From: Candidatus Zixiibacteriota bacterium
GTDB taxonomy: Bacteria; Zixibacteria; MSB-5A5; SM1-73
DNA length: 5,670 nt
Assembly: GCA_022866585.1 (NCBI GenBank)
Contig: JALHUP010000098.1
Location: 1 to 5,670 of the forward strand
Reading direction: 5' to 3'
Under the pieces are notes generated by a model. The model searched no databases. It was not told where the DNA came from and saw only the letters and a program-made list of their open reading frames with translations. Position numbers and translations under genes: made by a program. Below are positions 1 through 5,121 of the stretch, piece after piece (within the stretch, counting starts at the first letter, position 1; each line of letters opens with the position of its first letter).

Positions 1-11
1 AAAAATAGCAT

Positions 12-1466
12 TCAGATTGAATCCGATGAGGGGACTGTGACAGCCATCTCTGGGGAGCCGTTTGAGTTTTCCTTTACTATCCTTTTTCGAAAACGGGCGG
101 GCAGAATCTTGAGCTCCTCCCTATATTTACTTACCGTTCTACGGGCGATATTTATCCCTTCTTTCTTCAAAAGACTAAAAAGCTCCTGATCAGACAAAGG
201 GGTGGCTGGATTTTCCGTTTTGATGAGATCTTCAATTATTTTTTTGACATTCCGTTTGGAAAGCTCCTCCCCATTTCCCTTTGAAACGCCGGTGTTGAAG
301 AAATACCTGATCTCGAACATTCCCTGCGGAGTTTGCACATACTTGGAATTTGAAACTCGGGATATAGTAGCTACATGCATCCCCACCTTTTCTGCAATGG
401 CTTCCATGGTCAGGGGTCTTAAGGAGGAAGGTCCATGCTCAAAAAAGTCTTTTTGCTCCTCCACGATCTTTTCCATCACTTTGATCATGGTGGAACGCCT
501 TTGATTTATGGAATTTAAAAGCCATCGGGCCTGTTCCAATTTTCCCTTGATGTAGTTCTTGGTTTCCAGTGAATCGCCCGTATCCTTTTTTAAAAGCCCC
601 TTGTAAGTGGGGTTGATCCTCAATCTGGGGATATTTCTATCGTTATGGAAGATCACAAACTCATCTCCGATCTTCTCTACAATCAGATCTGGCAGCACCG
701 GGGTGGCCGGACGGGTGAATTTTCCCTGGGCTGGGTTGGGATTCAAGGTTTTTATGAACTCCATAGCTTTTTGGACCTCCTCAAAGCTTGTTCCCATAAG
801 CCTGGACAATTGGGAAAGACTTTTCTTCTCCAACTCATTTAGATGATCTCGAACGATTCGGTAGGCTAAGGTATCCTCAAATCCCTTCTCCTTAAGCTGA
901 ATCAAAAGTGACTCTCTCAGATTTTGCGCTCCCACCCCGGATGGGTCGAAGCTCTGGATGATGGACAATACTTTGGAAACCTTTTCCGGCACAATATCCA
1001 AGGCGCTGGCTATCTCCTCCACAGAACAGGTGAGATACCCGTTTTCGTCAATGTTCCCAATGATATATTCGCCGATTTTGATCTCTTCTTCATCTAATTT
1101 GGAGAAGTGCAGCTGCTCCAACAGGTGATCATACAATGTTTTCTCCAAGACCGGAGTCCTCTCCCATCTTTTCTCCCCCTCCTCTTTTTCCTCTCTGATG
1201 GGGATTTCATTTTCGTCGCCTAAGTAATCATCCCAGTCGATCTTATCCAGCTGGGGGTCAGCTTGAGGTTCTTCTTCATTATCCGGGGTGGTTGCTACCT
1301 CTTCTGTCTCCTCTGTCGGCTCAACTTCCTCTAAAAGAGGATTAGTGGCAAGCTCCTGCCTAATCACTTGCTCCAGTTTCAAGATGGGCATCTGCAGAAG
1401 TCGCAGGGATTGAATGAGCTGCGGAGCCAGAGTCTGCTTAAGCTTCATTTGAAGGCCAAGTTTCAT
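12..1466 (-). CDS. rpoN: RNA polymerase sigma-54 factor RpoN
   Basis: Sigma-54 directs RNA polymerase to -24/-12 promoters and needs AAA+ activator ATPases to open DNA. The 484-residue protein is full length for the family. The N-terminal Gln/Leu-rich activator-interacting region spans about 1-50 (GLQMKLKQTLAPQLIQSLRL, then NPLLEE at 42-47). An acidic linker follows at about 48-105, then the core-binding domain to about 250. A helix-turn-helix lies around 353-385 (TMEAIAEKVGMHVATISRV). The RpoN box, ARRTVSKYRE at 441-450, recognises the -24 element. After about residue 465 there is an 18-20 residue Ser/Pro-containing tail that I do not recognise. The ATG start aligns with the E. coli RpoN start and has GAAGG four bases upstream. 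The gene lies downstream of lptB, as in many Gram-negative bacteria, but has its own promoter. No activator gene is in view, so its regulon is unknown. Confidence 0.98.
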   Translation of the reverse strand: MKLGLQMKLKQTLAPQLIQSLRLLQMPILKLEQVIRQELATNPLLEEVEPTEETEEVATTPDNEEEPQADPQLDKIDWDDYLGDENEIPIREEKEEGEKRWERTPVLEKTLYDHLLEQLHFSKLDEEEIKIGEYIIGNIDENGYLTCSVEEIASALDIVPEKVSKVLSIIQSFDPSGVGAQNLRESLLIQLKEKGFEDTLAYRIVRDHLNELEKKSLSQLSRLMGTSFEEVQKAMEFIKTLNPNPAQGKFTRPATPVLPDLIVEKIGDEFVIFHNDRNIPRLRINPTYKGLLKKDTGDSLETKNYIKGKLEQARWLLNSINQRRSTMIKVMEKIVEEQKDFFEHGPSSLRPLTMEAIAEKVGMHVATISRVSNSKYVQTPQGMFEIRYFFNTGVSKGNGEELSKRNVKKIIEDLIKTENPATPLSDQELFSLLKKEGINIARRTVSKYREELKILPARFRKRIVKENSNGSPEMAVTVPSSDSI

Positions 1467-1516
1467 AATTCCTTCACCCTTTAAAACTTATTAAGACGTT
1501 CCAAATTCTTTGTTTT

Positions 1517-1533
1517 AGATTCTCCCCGAATCT
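1517..1533 (-). other. Hairpin in the predicted rpoN leader
   Basis: A perfect 6-bp stem (AGATTC/GAATCT on the minus strand) encloses a 5-base loop reading GGGGA. It starts about a dozen bases downstream of the predicted rpoN -10 and some 50 bases before the start codon. There is no T-tract after it on the minus strand, so it is not a terminator. A GGA triplet exposed in a hairpin loop is the form bound by CsrA/RsmA-type regulators in other bacteria. That role is only a guess here, since the usual second GGA at the ribosome-binding site (GAAGGA) would also be needed. Confidence 0.45.
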
Positions 1534-1545
1534 TTTCTTTTTCTT

Positions 1546-1574
1546 AAGATAACACTAAAATAAGATTCTGTCAA
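1546..1574 (-). promoter_or_regulatory. Sigma70-type promoter of rpoN
   Basis: On the minus strand a perfect TTGACA -35 (1569-1574) is separated by exactly 17 bases from TATCTT (1546-1551, four of six matches to TATAAT). TG plus one base precedes the -10, making an extended -10. Transcription would start near 1539-1540, leaving a leader of about 73 nt before rpoN. The element lies in the 147-bp lptB/rpoN gap, so rpoN can be expressed independently of the lpt genes. No intrinsic terminator is visible between lptB and this promoter, so read-through from lptB is also likely. Confidence 0.75.
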
Positions 1575-1613
1575 AGTTTCTTTTCTATTTTATTTATCGG
1601 TATTTCAAGATTT

Positions 1614-2357
1614 TTAATTTAATTTGAATTTCTCCCCTAAGTATATCTTTTTTGCCTCTGGGTCAGAGGCTAAAAACTCAGCCGTTCCAGATTTCAATAT
1701 TTCTCCTTCACACATGATATAAGCTCTATCAGTAATAGAGAGGGTCTCCCTTACATTATGGTCGGTGATCAAAATCCCTAAGTTCTTATCTTTCAAGCGA
1801 TAGATGATCTTCTGGATATCTTCTACTGCGATTGGATCAATTCCCAAAAAAGGCTCATCTAAAAGCATAAACTTAGGCTCAGTAGATAGAGCACGAGTTA
1901 TCTCCACCCTTCTCCTCTCACCCCCAGAAAGTGTGTAAGCTTTATTTTTTGCCAGAGGAGTTATATCCAGCTCCCCAAGTAAGGCTTCCAACTTCTCCTT
2001 CCTTTCCATCCGTCCGAGCTTCTGCATCTCTAAGATAGCCAATATGTTCTGCTCCACACTTAATTTACGAAAAATCGATGGCTCCTGAGAGAGATACCCA
2101 ATCCCTTTTCTCGCCCGCTCATACATGGGTAAGTTGGTAATGTCCTCATCCCCGATTAACACTTTGCCGCCCTCCGGCTTTATGAAACCAATAATCATAT
2201 AAAAGGTGGTGGTCTTTCCCGCTCCATTTGGACCCAAAAGCCCCACTATCTCCCCTTGCTTAACCTCAATGGAGACGTCGTTGACCACTTTTCTTTTCTT
2301 ATAAATCTTAGCTAAATTTTCCGATCGCAAAATCAACTTATTGTGGTTTAAGATCAT
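1614..2357 (-). CDS. lptB: LPS export ABC transporter ATP-binding protein LptB
   Basis: LptB is the cytoplasmic ATPase that, with LptF and LptG, extracts lipopolysaccharide from the inner membrane and pushes it along the Lpt bridge. From the preferred start the protein has 247 residues (E. coli LptB has 241). Motifs present: Walker A GPNGAGKTT (42-50), Q-loop Gln91, signature LSGGE (143-147), Walker B FMLLDEP (163-169, catalytic Glu168) and switch His200 in ITDHNVRET. The SIFRKLS stretch (94-100) keeps the Phe-Arg pair that couples LptB to LptF/G in E. coli, and the C-terminus YLGEKFKL is typical of LptB. I start at the ATG at 2357, which has GAGG about 12 bases upstream. An in-frame GTG at 2393 would add 12 residues, but it lacks a ribosome-binding site and has no family counterpart. 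It follows lptC closely and is probably cotranscribed with it. Confidence 0.96.
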   Translation of the reverse strand: MILNHNKLILRSENLAKIYKKRKVVNDVSIEVKQGEIVGLLGPNGAGKTTTFYMIIGFIKPEGGKVLIGDEDITNLPMYERARKGIGYLSQEPSIFRKLSVEQNILAILEMQKLGRMERKEKLEALLGELDITPLAKNKAYTLSGGERRRVEITRALSTEPKFMLLDEPFLGIDPIAVEDIQKIIYRLKDKNLGILITDHNVRETLSITDRAYIMCEGEILKSGTAEFLASDPEAKKIYLGEKFKLN

Positions 2358-2432
2358 CTTGTGATATAACCTCTCTTCCTCATGGGTGCCCACCCTACTA
2401 TAAAAAGCGAGCTAAATCTTGCACCTTCAGTA

Positions 2433-2990
2433 TCATAGACTATCTTTTAAACCTCCCTCTGGAATCTCAGTGATTTTCCCTTTCACGCTTTTTTTGATCA
2501 CAAAATGCTTCAGCTCTTCATCCGCTTCTAACCCATATCCGGTAACCACATCTGTTTTCTTGGTGATTTTGACAAAATCGTTGGTTACGATTTTTCTTTT
2601 TTGGGGATCCCATCCAAGGCTTTGTGTTTCAAGCTTAATCCCCTCCTCGGTGGTTACCACCACGTTTCCCAAAGCTTCTACATTTTGCCTCTTTTCTTGG
2701 ATAAGTCCTGAGTCCGCCACCAGAATCGAGGTATGATTCCCCTCCCGGTCATAGAAATCCACCCGCACTCCTTTGGCTTTCTTTAAGTCCAATTCTTCGT
2801 ATACTGCCAGATACTTGGCATGGATCAATACCGATTTTACTCCCTGTTCGGTGAAGGTGATGGTGGTGTTTTCCATCACCTGATCCGGGACATCCAAAGG
2901 GGACTTGGGCGCCTTGGGTTCTTCCTTGCTACAAGCCGAAATCAAAAGCAAGATTCCTAAGATTACTCTTATGAGTAAACTTCTTTTCAT
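2433..2990 (-). CDS. lptC: LPS export periplasmic protein LptC, lipoprotein form
   Basis: LptC receives lipopolysaccharide from LptB2FG at the inner membrane and passes it to LptA. The protein has 185 residues (E. coli LptC has 191). It starts with a basic, hydrophobic signal (MKRSLLIRVILGILLLISAC) whose end, ISA-Cys20, fits a lipobox. E. coli LptC instead keeps an uncleaved membrane anchor. A Lys/Pro-rich linker follows, then the beta-rich LptC/OstA-like fold from about residue 38, with repeated G-V-x-V and D-x-V-x-I strand patterns (for example GNVVVTTEEGIKLETQSLGW and NDFVKITKKTDVVTGYGLEAD). The ATG at 2990 has AGGAAGG directly upstream. It heads an lptC-lptB unit with its own promoter. 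Identification rests on fold-like sequence pattern plus neighbours, because LptC proteins are poorly conserved. Another OstA-like periplasmic protein is the alternative. Confidence 0.88.
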   Translation of the reverse strand: MKRSLLIRVILGILLLISACSKEEPKAPKSPLDVPDQVMENTTITFTEQGVKSVLIHAKYLAVYEELDLKKAKGVRVDFYDREGNHTSILVADSGLIQEKRQNVEALGNVVVTTEEGIKLETQSLGWDPQKRKIVTNDFVKITKKTDVVTGYGLEADEELKHFVIKKSVKGKITEIPEGGLKDSL

Positions 2991-3022
2991 GAATCCTTCC
3001 TAGACAGGCGTCCGCAAATCAC

Positions 3023-3050
3023 AAAATACAAAGACATTTCAAGTCGTCAA
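3023..3050 (-). promoter_or_regulatory. Putative promoter of lptC-lptB
   Basis: On the minus strand TTGACG (3045-3050, five of six to the -35 consensus) is followed after 16 bases by TATTTT (3023-3028, four of six to the -10). The start site would fall near 3016, about 26 nt before the lptC ATG. Its place directly after a terminator for the upstream redoxin gene supports a transcription-unit boundary here. Confidence 0.5.
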
Positions 3051-3073
3051 GAGATTTTCCAAACATTTGTAAG

Positions 3074-3125
3074 AAAAATAAAAAACCAAAGAGCAAAGGT
3101 GATCCGCACCCACAAGGCACTCTTT
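3074..3125 (-). terminator. Intrinsic terminator after the redoxin gene
   Basis: Read on the minus strand, AAAGAG (3120-3125) pairs with CTCTTT (3088-3093). GC/GC pairs lie inside with small bulges, and an inner GGTG/CACC stem closes a CGGAT loop. Two bases after the stem comes a T-tract, TTTTTTATTTTT (3074-3085). It lies 45 bases after the redoxin stop codon. The stem is bulged but the T-tract is long, so I judge it a working terminator. Confidence 0.7.
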
Positions 3126-3169
3126 ATCCGCTTAATTCGTTCAATCCGTTGACCAATCCCTTGATCACA

Positions 3170-3670
3170 TTAACTCAACTTGTCCAATTCACATAACAAC
3201 TCATCCACCGTCAATTTCTTAGTGGGATGAGTGTAGACTTTTCTAAATCGAATTATTCCCCGCTTATCTATGATGAAAAAAGCAGGATGAAGAACTACTC
3301 CTTCTGATTTTAATATTTGCACTCCATATTGCTCACTTACTTTTGGTGCCTGTGATCCACCTTTTGCATCCTGGTCATCCTTCAAAATTGGGAATTCGAT
3401 TTTCTTTTCGGTTTTCAGCTTTTCAGAAATCCACCTTTCGTCCGGGCTGATGCCTATGATTTCCGCATTTTTTAGTCTAATGCGATCATAGGCTTTGGCC
3501 AGCTCGCTTAACCAATCTAAACAAAACCCACATCTTTCTCCTTCAAAAAAGAAGAGGAGCACATTCTTTTTTCCAAAAAAATCAGAAAGCCTGATCATCT
3601 TGCCTTCTGAATCTTTTAGGGTAAAATCAGGCGCAAAAAATCCAACTCTGATTCGGTTCACGTTGTCCAT
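3170..3670 (-). CDS. Redoxin/AhpC-TSA family protein with a CxxC active site
   Basis: This 166-residue thioredoxin-fold protein has no signal peptide, so it is probably cytoplasmic. VGFFAPDFTLKDSEG (9-23) is the usual start of the AhpC/TSA domain, VLLFFFEGERCGFC (37-50) is the active-site strand and loop, and EIIGISPD (70-77) is the next strand. HPAFFIIDKRGIIRFR (128-143) carries the cis-proline strand, and the C-terminal KKLTVDELLCELDKL helix resembles peroxiredoxins. Cys50 aligns with the peroxidatic cysteine. The hallmark PxxxTxxC is replaced by Glu43-xxx-Cys47-xx-Cys50, giving a thioredoxin-like CGFC; a third cysteine is Cys160. It could be a peroxide reductase or a thiol-disulfide oxidoreductase, and the sequence does not decide. 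The ATG at 3670 has no clear ribosome-binding site, and an in-frame stop lies three codons upstream. The gene is followed by its own terminator. Confidence 0.85.
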   Translation of the reverse strand: MDNVNRIRVGFFAPDFTLKDSEGKMIRLSDFFGKKNVLLFFFEGERCGFCLDWLSELAKAYDRIRLKNAEIIGISPDERWISEKLKTEKKIEFPILKDDQDAKGGSQAPKVSEQYGVQILKSEGVVLHPAFFIIDKRGIIRFRKVYTHPTKKLTVDELLCELDKLS

Positions 3671-3702
3671 GAGATCATCTCAACTATGAGCTTTTTGTGT
3701 AT

Positions 3703-3773
3703 GTCAGTGGTCCCTGATTTGGTATCCATCACGCTTAGATCAATATTCGGTTCAGTCAGGTCAGGGACTTGAC
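3703..3773. repeat. Long-loop inverted repeat upstream of the redoxin gene
   Basis: GTCCCTGA (3710-3717) is perfectly complementary to TCAGGGAC (3761-3768). The pairing extends outward through GTCA (3703-3706) and TGAC (3770-3773) after small bulges, giving 12 paired bases around a loop of about 43. It lies 33 bases before the redoxin start codon. It has no T-tract on either side, so it is not an intrinsic terminator. It could be an operator pair or leader structure, but it could also be chance. Confidence 0.4.
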
Positions 3774-3791
3774 TAAAGATTATGTTCCAGC

Positions 3792-3828
3792 AAAAAAGAA
3801 TATCCGGGTTCTGGATCCGTAGGATCAG
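3792..3828 (-). terminator. Weak candidate terminator after the cupin gene
   Basis: On the minus strand CTGATCC and GGATCCAG (3811-3828) form a 7-bp stem with a 3-base loop and one bulge, overlapping the cupin stop codon. A run of six T (3792-3797) follows only after 13 more bases. An alternative short ATCC/GGAT stem lies nearer the T-run. Spacing is poor for an intrinsic terminator, so this is a weak call. Confidence 0.25.
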
Positions 3829-4142
3829 ACAAACTCGCTTTGCATCCCTAATTTTTCAAAAAGCATCACCACCGCTTTATCTTTGGCTTGGGATTTGTGC
3901 CAGGTGTTCTTCTTCACCAAAATCCCCTCTCCCTGCCTCAAAGATACCGATTCCTTGTCCATCTCGATCTCGATTTCCCCTGAGACCACAAGGAAGAATT
4001 CGTCATAGGGATGCTTATGTTTTTTGTAGTCTCCTTCAAAAAGACCCAAAAAGACATGGTAGTTATCCACATTGGCCAGATGATAAGGCGTATAGGGTTT
4101 TTTTATCTTCTCCGCCTCTTTTAGAATATTGATTTTGGGCAT
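3825..4142 (-). CDS. Small single-domain cupin (cupin_2 type)
   Basis: This is a 105-residue metal-binding beta-barrel protein. Cupin motif 1 is visible as G37 followed by HKHPYDE, with ligands His42, His44 and Glu48, then G55 (LVVSGEIEIEM). Motif 2, GEGILVKKNTWHKSQA, supplies the fourth ligand, His82. The middle is a dense run of alternating beta-strand residues. Such one-domain cupins include mannose-6-phosphate isomerase-like proteins, small dioxygenases and sugar-binding domains. Nothing here identifies the substrate. There is no signal peptide. The ATG at 4142 is preceded by AAAGGGAGG with a 5-base gap, the best ribosome-binding site in the window, which suggests efficient translation. 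The upstream spacer is filled by a palindromic element and I see no convincing promoter there. Neighbours give no pathway. Confidence 0.9.
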   Translation of the reverse strand: MPKINILKEAEKIKKPYTPYHLANVDNYHVFLGLFEGDYKKHKHPYDEFFLVVSGEIEIEMDKESVSLRQGEGILVKKNTWHKSQAKDKAVVMLFEKLGMQSEFV

Positions 4143-4171
4143 CTTTTCCTCCCTTTGATAAGAAAGATTTT

Positions 4172-4250
4172 TGTAGGTCGCGTTTCCCTGTTAAGGGGAT
4201 ACACAACATTATTGTTTTGTCGAGCAGTCCAAATGGACAGCCCAACCTAC
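4172..4250. repeat. Multi-arm palindromic element with GTAGGT/ACCTAC ends
   Basis: The outer stem GTAGGT (4173-4178) pairs with ACCTAC (4245-4250). Inside are three consecutive hairpins. The first, 4184-4199, is a TTCCCT/AGGGGA stem with one G-T pair and a GTTA loop. The second, 4201-4220, has ACA and AAC/A arms with one mismatch around a TTAT loop. The third, 4224-4241, is GTCC/GGAC inside a GC/GC pair with an A-A mismatch. Together they would make a cruciform-like multi-branch structure in DNA or RNA. It occupies most of the 104-bp cupin/nth gap. No T-tract follows on the minus strand, so it does not look like a terminator. It is not a tRNA: no T-loop or anticodon arm geometry is present. 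Confidence 0.65.
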
Positions 4251-4903
4251 CGAGATATTTTCCCAAACTTACAATTTCCAATCAATACGCAATCTTGACA
4301 GTTTGGATTTGCGGCTTTGCAAACCATTCTGCCATGAGCGATTAAATTCAAGTGAAATTGATAAATTAAATTCTCAGGAGTCCGCTTTTCCAATAAAGCT
4401 TCCGCCTTTGCGGCATTTAAGTTTTGGGGAACCAACCCCAATCTCTGAGAAACCCTCAACACATGGGTGTCCACCGGCATAGACGGTCTTTTCAAAGAAA
4501 AAAGCAGAACACAGGCGATGGTCTTGTCACCAACCCCCTTGAATTTTCTTAACCAGCTTTTGATCTTATCAGTCCTCCATCTTTTTAAAAAAGATAAATT
4601 CAAATTGCAGTTTTCTTCATATATTTGGTTGAGAACATTTTTTATCCTTAAAGCCTTAATCTCCGCCAATCCTCCCGATCTTATTGTATCGGCAATTTTT
4701 TTTACCTTTGCCTTTCTCACCTCGTCCCAATTTTTGAATTTGGATATTAAATTGGCAAATGCTTTGTGGCTATTATTATCTGAGGTGTTCTGGGATAATA
4801 TCGTCGCTATCAGGACCGAAAGAGGATCCCCATCTACCTTCCAGACTTTTTTACCATACTCTCCTTCCAAGAGATTCGACAATTTTCTTATTTTCATTCC
4901 CAT
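4247..4903 (-). CDS. nth: Endonuclease III (DNA glycosylase/AP lyase)
   Basis: Endonuclease III removes oxidised pyrimidines from DNA and nicks the abasic site in base-excision repair. Residues below are numbered from the TTG at 4933; subtract 10 for the preferred ATG at 4903. The ILSQNTSD segment (45-52) is the family's base-pocket helix. The helix-hairpin-helix FKGVGDKTIACV (131-142) carries the catalytic Lys137, and MPVDTH (152-157) carries the catalytic Asp155. Cys205-x6-Cys212-x2-Cys215-x5-Cys221 is a complete 4Fe-4S cluster loop. Both lyase residues are present, so it should be bifunctional. The ATG at 4903 has GGAA just upstream and gives 218 residues (E. coli Nth has 211); the TTG has no ribosome-binding site. 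The TAG stop lies inside the neighbouring palindromic element. The gene is clearly AT-richer than fetB (16/60 against 30/60 GC in sampled blocks), hinting at a different history. Confidence 0.95.
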   Translation of the reverse strand: MGMKIRKLSNLLEGEYGKKVWKVDGDPLSVLIATILSQNTSDNNSHKAFANLISKFKNWDEVRKAKVKKIADTIRSGGLAEIKALRIKNVLNQIYEENCNLNLSFLKRWRTDKIKSWLRKFKGVGDKTIACVLLFSLKRPSMPVDTHVLRVSQRLGLVPQNLNAAKAEALLEKRTPENLIYQFHLNLIAHGRMVCKAANPNCQDCVLIGNCKFGKISR

Positions 4904-4997
4904 AATTTCCGTTTTGCTTGCTTTGCCCTGCAAATTGAAAACTTAAAGAGAAAAACTAAAAACCACAACCTAAAGACAAAAAACTCGTAGTCTGTCC

Positions 4998-5046
4998 AAA
5001 AATGTAGTTGCTCGATTTATCGAGCCCAATAAATTGGGCAACTACA
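4998..5046 (-). terminator. Possible terminator for fetB formed by the palindrome
   Basis: On the minus strand the 44-base branched palindrome is followed at once by five T (4998-5002), then GG. It lies 76 bases after the fetB stop codon, with a stable stem and T-run in the right order for intrinsic termination. The branched form is unusual for a terminator. The two inner hairpins alone would be weaker and AT-rich. Confidence 0.4.
5003..5046. repeat. Perfect 44-bp three-way-junction palindrome
   Basis: TGTAGTTG (5003-5010) pairs with CAACTACA (5039-5046). The 28 bases between are exactly two adjoining 14-base hairpins: CTCGAT/ATCGAG (5011-5024) and CCCAAT/ATTGGG (5025-5038). Every stem is perfect and no base separates them, so the whole unit is 8+14+14+8. 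This arrangement is very unlikely by chance and can form a cloverleaf-like extrusion. Its TGTAG...CTACA ends match those of the element at 4172-4250. Confidence 0.85.
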
Positions 5047-5121
5047 ATATATAAGCATACAAATTTTTGGTTTTTAGCGTTAGGTTTTGAGTTGTCTTTT
5101 TTCATTTTTATCTTTTAGTTT

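Noticed and set aside
1..11. Start of hpf/raiA, often found after rpoN
   Set aside because: Only 11 bases remain after the rpoN stop codon, too few to support any gene.
2381..2400. GTG at 2393 as the lptB start
   Set aside because: No ribosome-binding site at a usable distance, and the extra 12 residues have no counterpart in LptB. The ATG at 2357 fits better.
2419..2736. 105-residue plus-strand open frame antisense to lptC
   Set aside because: No recognisable domain, entirely inside lptC on the other strand, and no ribosome-binding site or promoter of its own.
3671..3681. GAGAT/ATCTC palindrome directly before the redoxin start codon as an operator
   Set aside because: Only 5 bp per half with a 1-base centre; such short palindromes are common by chance.
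4172..4250. tRNA or tRNA-like gene suggested by the cloverleaf shape
   Set aside because: Arm lengths, T-loop (TTCRA), anticodon loop and acceptor/CCA features are all missing.
4063..4281. 72-residue minus-strand open frame across the cupin start, the palindromic element and the end of nth
   Set aside because: It overlaps two well-supported genes in another frame, crosses the repeat and resembles no family. It is a frame shadow.
4467..4946. 159-residue plus-strand open frame antisense to nth
   Set aside because: It mirrors the complementary strand of a clear nth gene with all catalytic and cluster residues. Its apparent hydrophobic stretches are a by-product of AT-rich codons read backwards.
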